From contig CAXTAO010000011.1 of the NCBI GenBank assembly GCA_964242625.1, positions 1-64,000 of the forward strand: 64,000 nt of DNA, given 5' to 3'. Below are positions 1 to 8,628 of the stretch, one piece after another. The notes below the pieces were generated by a model. The model was given only the letters and a program-made list of their open reading frames with translations. It was not told the origin of the DNA and searched no databases. The stretch comes from JASLDZ01 sp964242625. Its GTDB lineage: Bacteria; Pseudomonadota; Alphaproteobacteria; Caulobacterales; Caulobacteraceae. Each line of letters begins with the position of its first letter. Positions within the stretch are counted from its first letter, which is position 1. Both the position numbers and the translations under genes were made by a program.

Positions 1-244
1 CAAGGTCGAGTCTGCGGCGCATGACCAAGCTCGGTCAATGTCCGACAAGGGTCGAAAGCGGACGCTGAAGCGAGGGCGCTAAGCGGACTTCCAGGACGAG
101 CCCGCGTACGTCCGCTTCGCGGAGCGACGCCATGTCGCTCCCGGCGCAAAGCTCGCGCTGGGGCGCTCAGGAGCCGACCCCCGATGAGCAAATGGGCCAT
201 CGCCCTCGGCTGAACCATCGGCTCGGGCTCAGGGTTGAGCCCGC
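1..244. other. left edge, no gene recognised
   Basis: No open frame here has a plausible start, ribosome site and protein-like composition. The bases are GC-rich with short imperfect repeats of a 'gtccg...aagcggac' type. It may be the intergenic region before the DUF4126-like gene. Nothing else can be supported. Confidence 0.4.
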
Positions 245-712
245 ATGGCGATGTCTGGACTGGTCCCTTCTGCTCTCATCGGCGCTGTGGCGAGCGCGCG
301 GTCAATGACGCCCATGGCTGCCTTGGCCACGATGCGCTTGGCGCGCCGTCGCACGCCGGGACGGCTGATCCTCCTGGACCGGCCGCTGTTCCAAGCCGGC
401 GCCTTGGCGATGGGATTGGGAGAGCTGCTCGGGGACAAGATGAAGTCGGCCCCCGACAGGACGGTGGCTCTGGGTTTGCTCGCCCGCACGATGAGCGCAG
501 GCGTGGCGGGGGCGGCGTTGGCCCCACGGGGCCGGGAACCCGTTGGAGCCGGTGTCGCGATCGCGACGGCCGTTCCTCTGGCCTATCTCACCCTTGCAGC
601 CCGCAAGCGCGCCATCCGCCGTTTCGGACAGACCCGCAGCGGCGTGGTCGAGGACGCTCTCATCGTGGCGGCGGGCTTCGCCATTGTAAGCCTCGCGACG
701 AGACGGCGCTGA
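245..712 (+). CDS. DUF4126-like membrane protein
   Basis: This 155-residue protein is rich in Ala, Gly and Leu, with three to four likely membrane segments and a basic C-terminus ending in Arg-Arg-Arg. The order of motifs (RSMTPMAA near the start, GELLGDKM and SAPDRT in the middle, then AGAALAPRGR) resembles the DUF4126 family of small inner-membrane proteins, whose function is unknown. The ATG at 245 gives the RSMTP motif a normal distance from the N-terminus. It stands alone, and the next gene is convergent. The family call is from memory of the motif pattern; that it is membrane-bound is clear from composition. Confidence 0.7.
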   Translation: MAMSGLVPSALIGAVASARSMTPMAALATMRLARRRTPGRLILLDRPLFQAGALAMGLGELLGDKMKSAPDRTVALGLLARTMSAGVAGAALAPRGREPVGAGVAIATAVPLAYLTLAARKRAIRRFGQTRSGVVEDALIVAAGFAIVSLATRRR

Positions 713-791
713 AGGCGAGCTTGCACAACCCCTTGGCCGTCCCAGGAAGGTCGGGGTTCCGGAGGCGAGCCTACGCCTCCCCCCCCTGGGG

Positions 792-1934
792 CTAGTCGGC
801 CATGCCCGCCAGCTGGAGCAGCTGTGGGATGGCCGCGCGGAGCTGGAAGTAGCCCTTCGTCGACCTGGGCCAGGCCCGCTCGTCCCACTCACGCCGCAGG
901 TTGAGGTGAGACGGCGACACGTCCGCCGACGGCCCGACGGGCGCCCAAGCCGCGATGACGGGCAGGCCGTCCTCCCATCCCGGCTTCGCCTCGCCGGCCT
1001 CGCATCCGAATTGCGCGCGAGCCCTTCCCAGCGCGTCGGCCATGGCCTCCCGGTCGGCGGCGCGGACCCGGTCGGAGGCGCCTTCGGCGTGCGCCAGCAC
1101 GGCCCCGACCTTTGCGACGCGCGCGGAGCCCAGCTCCAGGCTCTCCGGGTGGAGGTCGTCCAGGTGGATCAGCAGGGCCACCTCGCCAGCGGGCGGTGCG
1201 TCCGAGTCCGCCAGCGGGATGAGCGGATGGGGCTGATCCTCGGTCAGGGCTCGCACGTCCTCGTTCAAGCCGGTCGGCCGGTACCGGCCTTCAGTGTGGC
1301 GCGCGATGTTCTCTGCACGGGCGGCGTAGGCCTTTCCGCGCGTGTGCAGGCCCGCCACCCAGCGCCACGACAGCGTGTTGCTGGCCGGGTCGCCGTCCAG
1401 GAGGTGGCGCATGAAGAGGTCTGCGCCCAACGCCCAGGGCAGGCGCAGGGTGAAGATCCAGATGGAGGCGAACCACATGCGCACGTGGTTGTGGAGCCAG
1501 CCGTGCTCGATCAGCTCCCGCGCCCAGTCGTCGAAGCCCTCGATCCCCGTGCGACCCTCCACCGCTTCGGCGTAGGCGCGGCGCAGGCCGGCGTTGCGCT
1601 CCATCGCTTCGCGCCCATCGGCGACCTGGCGCTTGTAGTCCGTCCAGATCGACGGCCGCGTCTCCAGGTGGCCCTTGAAGTAGCTGCGCCAGACCACTTC
1701 TTCGACGAAGCGTTCCGCTCCGCGACGCCCGTGCGCCTCCACCGCCGCAGCGACCACCTCCGGCTCCGTGAGCAGGCGGCGGCGCAGGTAGGGCGACAGC
1801 GCCGAGGTGTTCGGCTCCCGATCGGGGCCGCGGTCGGTGTTGCGCCCCGCGGCGTAGCGGCCGCCCGCGGCGGGGCTGAACGCGGCCAGGCGCGTGAGGC
1901 CGGCGGCGCGGCTAAGGGGCTCGAAGTTCGGCAT
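792..1934 (-). CDS. photolyase/cryptochrome-like FAD-binding protein, short form
   Basis: This 380-residue protein begins almost directly in the FAD-binding half of the DNA photolyase/cryptochrome family and lacks the usual N-terminal antenna-binding alpha/beta domain. Visible family signatures are LSPYL (about residues 46-50), VVWRSYFKGHL (80-90), GWLHNHVRMWFAS (145-157) and GDPASNTLSWRW (181-192), which line the FAD pocket and carry Trp residues of the kind used in electron transfer. About 130 residues follow (from about 250) that read like an alternating beta/alpha segment (EVALLIHLDDLHPES). Photolyases repair cyclobutane dimers using blue light; whether this short form repairs DNA or only senses light is not visible. 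It is on its own, convergent with the upstream gene. Confidence 0.85.
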   Translation of the reverse strand: MPNFEPLSRAAGLTRLAAFSPAAGGRYAAGRNTDRGPDREPNTSALSPYLRRRLLTEPEVVAAAVEAHGRRGAERFVEEVVWRSYFKGHLETRPSIWTDYKRQVADGREAMERNAGLRRAYAEAVEGRTGIEGFDDWARELIEHGWLHNHVRMWFASIWIFTLRLPWALGADLFMRHLLDGDPASNTLSWRWVAGLHTRGKAYAARAENIARHTEGRYRPTGLNEDVRALTEDQPHPLIPLADSDAPPAGEVALLIHLDDLHPESLELGSARVAKVGAVLAHAEGASDRVRAADREAMADALGRARAQFGCEAGEAKPGWEDGLPVIAAWAPVGPSADVSPSHLNLRREWDERAWPRSTKGYFQLRAAIPQLLQLAGMAD

Positions 1935-2069
1935 GCAGCGGAGGTAGGGTCGGCGAGTTCAGGCCGCAGCCCCTCGGCGCCGTCGCGCCCCTGCAGTGAC
2001 CTCCGCGGCTGCAGCATCAGGGCTTGAAGGTCAGCCCTGGGCCGGGGCCACGCAGGCCGACCGTTTCGT

Positions 2070-2537
2070 TCATTCAGCAGGTGAAGTCGACGGTGTCGCA
2101 GACCCTCGTCCTCGCCTCAATGCAGCGGCGACGGCGATTACAATAAGTACCAGGATGTTGAGCGCGTTTGCGGCGTCGGCAAACCCGCTTCGAAGCGGGG
2201 CCGGCTCGGACCCGAACACAAGGCCATCAAGAGCGAGTTCAGCGGCTTGCAACAAGATAATCACAAGGAGCCACGAAGCCTTGGGGTTCAAAAGGGCCAT
2301 CCCGAGAAAAGCTGAGCACATCACTCCGTTATCGACCATGTCGATCACCACGCACGCGGAGTCGATGGAGTGGCCAAGCGTGGAGGCCAGCGCGCAAAGC
2401 GCAAACTGCAGCACGACGCCGACAACGATCACGCCAACCGCCACCCTGTGGAGGTTGCGGCCGTATATCATGGCGTAGCCGCCGCCCACGATGTGGGCGG
2501 CGAGCATGGCGTAATAGAGAAACCAGGACGCCGACAT
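2070..2537 (-). CDS. small integral membrane protein, unknown function
   Basis: This 155-residue protein has four to five hydrophobic segments (about residues 5-27, 32-54, 85-108 and 124-144) and a short charged C-terminal tail. The start at 2537 is supported by a purine-rich GAGGGGG sequence a few bases upstream. I do not recognise a named family. Neighbours are the photolyase-like gene downstream and a small helical protein upstream, all on the minus strand, but spacing does not force an operon. An inner-membrane location is an inference from hydrophobicity only. Confidence 0.65.
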   Translation of the reverse strand: MSASWFLYYAMLAAHIVGGGYAMIYGRNLHRVAVGVIVVGVVLQFALCALASTLGHSIDSACVVIDMVDNGVMCSAFLGMALLNPKASWLLVIILLQAAELALDGLVFGSEPAPLRSGFADAANALNILVLIVIAVAAALRRGRGSATPSTSPAE

Positions 2538-2594
2538 CGAACGCCCCCTCGCGCCGTAGCGTAGGGAGGTTGACGGCGGCGTCCTGCGGAAGGG

Positions 2595-2918
2595 TTAAGC
2601 CGCCGCCGCTGAGTCGGCGTGAGCCGTCTGCGCCGGCTTCCAGCCCCCCATACGCGTGCGCAAGTTCAGCGCACGCCCGAGCACGTTCAGGCCGTGGTGA
2701 GCGCCGACCAGTTCGCTATGCGCGTCCTGGAGAGCCGCGACGGCGCGGCCCACGCGTGCCGTCTCGTCGGCCCCGGTGGTCGAGGCCAGGCCTAGCTCAC
2801 TTCGCGCAGCGTGCATCTCCGCCAGGAGATGGGCGGCCTGCTCGATGGCCCCCTCCAGCGCCGTTTCAGCCGAGGTCAAGCGCGTCGCCACCTTCTGTGC
2901 GACGAACAAGCGTTCCAT
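2595..2918 (-). CDS. small helical protein, paralogue of the gene at 29174-29530
   Basis: This 107-residue protein is Ala/Leu/Glu-rich and predicted to be almost entirely alpha-helical, with no signal peptide or membrane segment. A very strong ribosome site (AGAAGGAGG) sits just upstream of the ATG at 2918, so the start is secure. It shares a recognisable pattern with the protein at 29174-29530: RL-x2-AE-x-A near the N-terminus, LL-x3-x2-AR-x-(E/D)-L-x-L, then R-x3-A-x-AAL-x2-A-x2-E-x4-H. The two are therefore paralogues. The function is unknown. Coiled-coil or helical-bundle packing is likely from the heptad-like spacing. Confidence 0.75.
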   Translation of the reverse strand: MERLFVAQKVATRLTSAETALEGAIEQAAHLLAEMHAARSELGLASTTGADETARVGRAVAALQDAHSELVGAHHGLNVLGRALNLRTRMGGWKPAQTAHADSAAAA

Positions 2919-3071
2919 GTGATCCTCCTTCTAAGGACACGTGACGCTAGCCTGAGCTCGGGGTGGTCGCCAGCACCTGTTTGGTCGTAACCGCCCCCGG
3001 ATCGGGCTCGAGACTGCGCACGCGCTTGAACGCCCGCCCGGAAGCCGCTGGCCTCCAGGGAGAGACCGAGC

Positions 3072-3461
3072 TCAGCCGAACGCGACGGGGCCGACGGCGC
3101 CGCACCAGCGCTTCACCTGGGTGGGTTCGCGCGCATCCATGTAGAAGAAGTGCGTCATGGTGGGCCGGACGACCGGCCCGCCGTCGTCCGGCGTCATGGT
3201 GACCGTGCCGCGGAACACCTTCAGGTCGCCGCCGTCCCAGAACTCCTCCACCTCGTGCAGAGCGGTGAAGCCCGTGTCGATGAAGGCTTTCAGGTTGGCC
3301 CTGATCGCCTCGCGACCGTGCCAGTCGGCCACACCCAGGTTGCAGACTGCGTCCTCGGCGAAGCAATCGAACCCAGCGCCGAAGGTCTTGTCGTCGATCT
3401 CCTTCCACATGGCCAGGAGCCACGGTGGGGCCGGCGTCTTCTCGAAGGTCCGGGTGGTCAC
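3072..3461 (-). CDS. NTF2-like / SnoaL-like protein
   Basis: About 129 residues from a GTG at 3461. The pattern WLLAMWKEIDDKTF-GAGFDCFAEDAVCNLGVADWHGREAI, followed by FxDTGFTALHEVEEFWDGGD and alternating strands, is that of the NTF2/SnoaL cone fold: an N-terminal helix, 'D..G....F..DA' and 'W.GREAI'. Such folds bind small hydrophobic ligands or act as small isomerases or hydrolases; the substrate is not visible. An earlier in-frame start at 3563 would overlap the divergent regulator gene and gives a non-protein-like basic leader, so I prefer 3461. It is transcribed divergently from the GlxA-type regulator, which may control it. Confidence 0.7.
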   Translation of the reverse strand: MTTRTFEKTPAPPWLLAMWKEIDDKTFGAGFDCFAEDAVCNLGVADWHGREAIRANLKAFIDTGFTALHEVEEFWDGGDLKVFRGTVTMTPDDGGPVVRPTMTHFFYMDAREPTQVKRWCGAVGPVAFG

Positions 3462-3532
3462 CGGCGCGTCTCCGGTTGGCGGACCTCGCGTCCGCTCTCG
3501 ACAGCGCCTGTGTCCCTCGCCATGCGTTGGCG

Positions 3533-4546
3533 ATGTCGCCAAACAGCCCTCTGATCCCGCCAAGCGGGCCCCGGCGCGTGGAGGTGCTCGCTTTCCCGGC
3601 CGTCCAGCTTCTGGACGTGGCCGGGCCGCTGCAGGTGTTCAGTTCGGCCAACGAGCGCGCGGCCGAACAGGGCCGACCGCCGCTCTACGACATCCACGTG
3701 ATCGCCCCGCAGGCGCAGGTCGGCGCCACCGCGGGACTTGTCTTTGCAGCGTCGCACTTGCCCACGGCCGAGGCTGCGGTGGACACACTGATCGTTGCGG
3801 GAGGGCGGGGAGTGCAGCGCGCGGCGGAGGATCCGGTCCTGGTCGACTGGCTCGCCGGTCACGCCCGCGCGGCGCGACGTGTGGCCTCCGTCTGTACGGG
3901 CGCCTTTCTGTTCGGAGCCGCAGGCCTGCTCGACGGTCGGCGGGCGGTGACGCACTGGGAGTTCTGCTCCGAGCTTCAGCGCCGCCATCCGCGCGCCGAG
4001 ATCGATCCCGACCCGATCTTCATCCGCGACTGCGCAGTGTGGACGTCAGCGGGCGTCACTGCGGGCATCGATCTGACGCTGGCGCTTGTCGAGGAGGACC
4101 ACGGCCGCGCCCTGGCGCTGTCCGTGGCGCGCCACCTCGTCGTGTTTCTGAAGCGTCCCGGAGGACAAGCGCAGTTTAGCGAGGCGCTCACCCTGCAGTC
4201 TGGGGACGACCGCTTCGCCGCCTTGCACGCCTGGATCGCCGGTCATCTCGAGGCGCCCTTGTCAGCCGCGCAGTTGGCGGCGGAGGTCGGCATGAGCGAG
4301 CGAAGCTTCATGCGGCGGTATCGAGCGGCGACCGGACTTACGCCAGGACGTGCGGTCGAGCGGCTACGAGTTGAAGCGGCGCGTCAGCTCCTCACCGAGA
4401 CCGGCTTGCCGCTGAAGCGTATCGCAGCCCGATGTGGGTTCGGGACGGAGGAGACCATGCGCCGAGGCTTCCTGCGCGTGCAGGGCGTAGGACCGCAGGC
4501 TCACCGCCAGCGCTTCGGACGTCAGTCAGTCACCAGAGATGCATGA
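3533..4546 (+). CDS. GlxA-family AraC-type transcriptional regulator
   Basis: A 337-residue regulator with an N-terminal DJ-1/PfpI-like domain (about residues 15-185) and a C-terminal AraC helix-turn-helix pair (about 225-330). In the first domain the cysteine-elbow motif VCTGAF is visible with Cys121, followed by GLLDGRRAVTHWE, typical of GlxA relatives. In the second, MSERSFMRRYRAATGLTP and IAARCGFGTEETMRRGF are the two recognition units. The ATG at 3533 was chosen because it directly precedes the conserved 'RRVEVLAFP' strand; an upstream in-frame start would run into the divergent NTF2-like gene. The ligand is unknown. The 71-base divergent gap likely holds the operator. Confidence 0.9.
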   Translation: MSPNSPLIPPSGPRRVEVLAFPAVQLLDVAGPLQVFSSANERAAEQGRPPLYDIHVIAPQAQVGATAGLVFAASHLPTAEAAVDTLIVAGGRGVQRAAEDPVLVDWLAGHARAARRVASVCTGAFLFGAAGLLDGRRAVTHWEFCSELQRRHPRAEIDPDPIFIRDCAVWTSAGVTAGIDLTLALVEEDHGRALALSVARHLVVFLKRPGGQAQFSEALTLQSGDDRFAALHAWIAGHLEAPLSAAQLAAEVGMSERSFMRRYRAATGLTPGRAVERLRVEAARQLLTETGLPLKRIAARCGFGTEETMRRGFLRVQGVGPQAHRQRFGRQSVTRDA

Positions 4547-4637
4547 GGCGGCAGGCCGTGCTTGCGGCCGCACGCGCCCCTGCTAGCGTGCTTGCGCCCT
4601 CGGCTTCGAATGACGCCGAGCGCAGCGCGGGGTGCTC

Positions 4638-7187
4638 ATGATCTCACGGCTCGTCGTCGGCGCGGTTGGCCTCACGCTGCTCACCGGCGCCGCCGAGGGC
4701 CAGACGACACCGCGCGCCGCGTCGGTCTCGCCGCGCTTCGTCGCAGCGCTGCGGATCAACGATCGCGATTACTTCGCCCGCCAGGGGCTGAACGTAACGG
4801 TCTTCAGCGACTACTATCCGGACGGGCACCAGACCGGGGTGACGGTGATCCAGCACGGCGCGCGGGTGGCCGCCAATGGGGACCTGCGTCTGGAGGCGTC
4901 GCCTGGGCAGTGGTCGCCCATGCCGATGACCGTCAAGCGCACCGTCGACCGGGCGAGTCAGACCATCAGCCAGACTCTGGCGTACCCGGATCCTTCTAAG
5001 AACCGCACGGGGTTCAATCCGATCGAGTACCCGGATCTTGATCTGACTTACCGCGTCAGTGTCACGCCGATGGCGGGAAACAGTTTCAAGATCACGGTCG
5101 ACCTCGACAAACCTCTGCCCGCCTCGTGGATCGGCAAGGTCGGCTTCAACTTCGAGCTCTTTCCGACGCCGCTGTTCGGCAAGGCGTGGCTGCTCGACGG
5201 GCATGGCGGCATATTTCCGCGCCAGGCCAACGGTCCGATGGTGAGCGACGGGACCGAGGAGATCACAGCTCCGCTCGCCCACGGCCGCCGACTGATCGTC
5301 GCGCCCGACCAGGACCTTCAGCGTCTGCAGATCGAGAGCCTGACGGGCGAACTCGAGCTGCTCGACGGCCGGGGCAACCGCAACAACGGTTGGTACATCG
5401 TGCGCAGCCTCGTGCCGAAGGGGGCCACGAAAGCGGCGATCGAATGGGTGGTCACGCCCAACGTCGTGGACGGTTGGCGCTCAGCTCCTGTGATCCAGGT
5501 CAGCCAGGTGGGCTATGCTCCCGGCCAGCCGAAACGGGCGGTGCTGGAGAGGGACCCGCTCGACACCCGTGAAGACGCCATGGCGCTCTTCCGCCTGACG
5601 GACACGGGCCGGGAACTGGTTCGGCGCGGAAAGCCGAAGCCGTTCGGGCCCTGGCTGCGCTATCAGTACTCCACATTCGACTTCTCAGACGTGACCCACC
5701 CGGGCATGTACGAGATCGTCTACCGCGACAATGTAAGTCGCCCGTTCAAGATCAGCGCGGACGTCTACGATCGTGACGTCTGGCAGCCAACGTTGGAAGT
5801 ATTTCTGCCTAACCAGATGTGTCACATGCTGGTGCGCGAAAACTACCGGATCTGGCACGGCCTCGACCACTTGGACGACGCCCGTATGGCGCCCACGATT
5901 CACAATCATTTTGACGGCTACGCTCAAGGTCCTTCCACCCTGACGCGGTTCAAGGGCGGCGACCACGTGCCGGGGCTGGATGCCGGAGGGTGGCACGACG
6001 CGGGTGATTACGACCTACGGGTCGAGAGCCAGATGGGCACGGTCTTCCTGCTCTCGAAGATGGTCACCGAGTTCGGCCTGAACTACGATGCCACGGCGAT
6101 CGATCAGCAGACCCACACGGTCGACATCCATAAGCCGGACGGCAGGAACGACGCCCAGCAGCAGATCGAGCATGGTCTATTGAGCGTGCTCGGCGGCTAT
6201 CGCGCGATGGGGCGTCTGTATCGCGGCATCCAGGACGCGCACCTGGAGCAATACCCGCTTCTCGGCGACGTGACGAACGCGACCGACAACCAGCCCTACG
6301 AGCCCGGGCGGAAGCGAGACCTCCTGCACGGCCACACCTATGGGCTGGACGACGATCGATGGGTGTTCACGGAAGATAATCCCGACCGCGAACTCGAGGT
6401 GGCCGGCCAACTCGCCGCCGCCTCCGTCGCTCTGCGCGGCTACGACGCCGCCCTCTCCGCCGAAGCGCTGGCTGCCGGGCGCGCAATTTTCGCCAAGGCT
6501 CGCGGTCGGGAACACGCGCCGACGGCCCATATCACCGCCCTTGTCGAACTGATCCTTGCGACCGGCGACCAGGCTTTCATGACCGAACTCGTCGCGATGC
6601 GATCCCAGGTGGTCGCAGACGTCGAGCACTCAGGCTGGGCGGTCGGTCAGGTGATCGCGCGCGTGCCAGACGAGACCTTCAAACGCGACATGGCGGTGGC
6701 GGTGGCCGCCTACCAAGCCCGCATCAGGGACGCAGGGAAAGAAAGCCCGTACGGCGTACCTTACAAGCCCGATATCTGGGGCGCGGGCTGGGGCATCCAG
6801 GAGTTCGGTGTGCACCAGTACTTCTTCCGCAAGGGTTGGCCTCAGGCGACCACATCTGATGCCCAAGAGAACGCGCTCAACTTCGTACTGGGTGTACACC
6901 CGGGCGAGAACACTGAATCGTTCGCGTCGGGCGTCGGTTCACATTCAGCAACCATCGCCTACGGCAACAATCGAGCCGATTGGTCGTACATCCCAGGCGG
7001 AGTGATCTCGGGCACGGCGTTGATCCGGCCGGACCTGCCGGAGTTGAAGGAGTGGCCGTACTTCTGGCAACAGCGTGAATACGTGATGGGTGGGGGTGAG
7101 ACCAACTTCATGTTCCTCGCCCTCGCAGCGGAGCAGAGCGCCCACGCTGGAAGCTCCGCTCCGCCACCGAGCTTGCGGCTTCCCTGA
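4638..7187 (+). CDS. secreted glycoside hydrolase family 9 (cellulase-type) enzyme
   Basis: An 849-residue exported protein. A signal peptide covers about residues 1-22 (ISRLVVGAVGLTLLTGAAEG). A beta-rich region of about 250 residues that I cannot assign follows, then an Ig-like cellulase N-terminal domain starting near 'IQVSQVGYAPGQPKRAVL' (about 285-375), then the GH9 catalytic barrel. The catalytic-base motif GGWHDAGDYD is present with Asp454 and Asp457. A Glu in 'GGGETNF' (Glu821) sits where GH9 enzymes place the proton donor, although the flanking sequence is diverged. GH9 enzymes hydrolyse beta-1,4-glucans. A GTG at 4632 is an alternative start. It stands alone and convergent with the next gene. 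Confidence 0.88.
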   Translation: MISRLVVGAVGLTLLTGAAEGQTTPRAASVSPRFVAALRINDRDYFARQGLNVTVFSDYYPDGHQTGVTVIQHGARVAANGDLRLEASPGQWSPMPMTVKRTVDRASQTISQTLAYPDPSKNRTGFNPIEYPDLDLTYRVSVTPMAGNSFKITVDLDKPLPASWIGKVGFNFELFPTPLFGKAWLLDGHGGIFPRQANGPMVSDGTEEITAPLAHGRRLIVAPDQDLQRLQIESLTGELELLDGRGNRNNGWYIVRSLVPKGATKAAIEWVVTPNVVDGWRSAPVIQVSQVGYAPGQPKRAVLERDPLDTREDAMALFRLTDTGRELVRRGKPKPFGPWLRYQYSTFDFSDVTHPGMYEIVYRDNVSRPFKISADVYDRDVWQPTLEVFLPNQMCHMLVRENYRIWHGLDHLDDARMAPTIHNHFDGYAQGPSTLTRFKGGDHVPGLDAGGWHDAGDYDLRVESQMGTVFLLSKMVTEFGLNYDATAIDQQTHTVDIHKPDGRNDAQQQIEHGLLSVLGGYRAMGRLYRGIQDAHLEQYPLLGDVTNATDNQPYEPGRKRDLLHGHTYGLDDDRWVFTEDNPDRELEVAGQLAAASVALRGYDAALSAEALAAGRAIFAKARGREHAPTAHITALVELILATGDQAFMTELVAMRSQVVADVEHSGWAVGQVIARVPDETFKRDMAVAVAAYQARIRDAGKESPYGVPYKPDIWGAGWGIQEFGVHQYFFRKGWPQATTSDAQENALNFVLGVHPGENTESFASGVGSHSATIAYGNNRADWSYIPGGVISGTALIRPDLPELKEWPYFWQQREYVMGGGETNFMFLALAAEQSAHAGSSAPPPSLRLP

Positions 7188-7394
7188 GACGGGTCAAGCA
7201 GACCTGTATCATGGATGAAGCCGCGGTCGCTCCGACTACGACGGTGTACAGCGTCAGGGCGGGCTCGCGCTCCAGCACCGAGTGGCGGCGCCACGCGTAA
7301 CGTCGCGCGCTTACTTGAGAGTTGAGCAAGGTCGGCGTGATCATCTGAAGGTCGGAAAGGCGCGGATGTGGGCCTCTGGTGCACATCGGCCGCC

Positions 7395-7721
7395 TCAGCT
7401 GGCGGCCCCGAGCTCATTGAACCATTCGGCGTAGGGTGTTTGCGCCACCAAGCGACGGTTCAGGTCCGGCGCTCCGTCCACCCACCAGACCGGACCGCGC
7501 TCGCCCAGGCTACGCTTAGCCGCGTCGACCTGCGCCCGCGCGACGGCCACCGCTTTTGTGTCGCCGGTCGTCAGAGCCGCCCGCACGGCGCGGCGAGCAG
7601 CCATTAAGGCGTTCACAAGCGTCTGGCGCTCGGACGCAGGCAGGCTGGGATCGCTGCACCGCCAGAGCCGTCCTCCGACAACGAAATAGCGCCCGTCTGG
7701 CGTGATCGGATGCGAACTCAC
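7395..7721 (-). CDS. conserved small protein, unknown function
   Basis: This 108-residue soluble protein contains 'PDGRYFVVGGRLWRCSDPSL' near the N-terminus, a central helix with ARRAV, then 'AKRSLGERGPVWW' and 'DGAPDLNRRLV..TPYAEW'. I recognise this as a widespread, uncharacterised proteobacterial family, sometimes mislabelled as a Tol-related protein. The start is GTG at 7721. No catalytic motif is evident. It lies just downstream of the damaged CPBP gene on the same strand. Confidence 0.8.
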   Translation of the reverse strand: MSSHPITPDGRYFVVGGRLWRCSDPSLPASERQTLVNALMAARRAVRAALTTGDTKAVAVARAQVDAAKRSLGERGPVWWVDGAPDLNRRLVAQTPYAEWFNELGAAS

Positions 7722-7747
7722 GACGTTAGGATCGCACGGGAGGCGCG

Positions 7748-8628
7748 TCAGCGACGATAGCGTCCACCCTCGTCATCTCTGCTGGTCGTGAGCACCAGGA
7801 GGACCGCGGCGCCGAGCACGGCGGCGAAGGCGAAGATACTACCTTCCGGACCCACAGCTCCGCCGGTGACAAGCGAAGGACCGATGGGCACGAAGTCGAA
7901 GATGTGGCCCTTGTCCAGATAGCCGCTGCCAGCCGCTCCGAAGAGCGGTGCGCTCGCCCAGTTCCAGCCCGTATGATAGCCCACCGGCCACCAGAGGGAC
8001 CCGGTTCTGAAGACGTCGTAGGCGAGAAGGACGCCCTGGAAGAACAGTCGGAGAAGCCAAACCGGACTGGCGCCTGGATTATCCAAGTGGATGAGCAGGA
8101 AGAGCGCTCCCGAGACGATGAGCGCGCCGCGCCACCCGAGGAAGGCCGCGGCGACCAGGAGCACCGAGCCGCGACCGAAGAGCTCTTCGCCCGCCGCGCC
8201 CAGGAGATCGACCGCGAACCATCCAAGCCCGTGCAGCGCCGCCGACCCGCCCGATTGAGCCGAGTAGGAGACCTTAGCGGCGCCGCAAGCCACGATGGCG
8301 AGGATCGCCACGACCATTACGGTCAATCCGGTCGCCGACCCGAGCGACAGCCGTTCAATCCCTCTCCGGTCTGCGATCGGGAAGCCGGCGAAAGGACGCC
8401 CAGCACCATCAGGATCGCAGCGAAGAGGCCGATGTCGAGCGCGAGCCGGACCGTCATTTCCCATGCGAACGGCCCGAGCACCAGGACGCCGTTCTGGACA
8501 GTATGGAGGTGCAGCCAGCGGGCGGGCGGTCCGCGCAAGGCGTCTTCCAGGTGAGGAAGCCCAAACCACGCGACGACAAGCAGGAGCAGCGCGAGCCAAC
8601 TCCGAGGCGACCGCCATCCGTTTGCCAT
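7748..8628 (-). pseudogene. CPBP-family intramembrane metalloprotease, frameshifted
   Basis: Two frames together make one CPBP (CAAX protease/bacteriocin-processing) membrane protease. The first about 75 residues start at an ATG at 8628 (MANGWRSPRSWLALLLLVV...) and are in frame with each other down to about 8402. From there the matching continuation (RPFAGFPIADRRG..., ending at 7748) is in a different frame. The second part keeps the catalytic signatures: EELFGRG (EExxxR), LIHLDNP and HTGWNW. Inserting one base near 8397-8403 would restore a continuous protein of about 290 residues. This may be a true single-base deletion or a sequencing error. The other in-frame start of the long segment gives only a basic non-protein-like leader. 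Confidence 0.75.

Noticed and set aside
3462..3563. Longer N-terminus for the NTF2-like protein
   Set aside because: The extra residues are Cys/Arg/Gly-rich, overlap the divergent regulator gene, and have no match to the fold.
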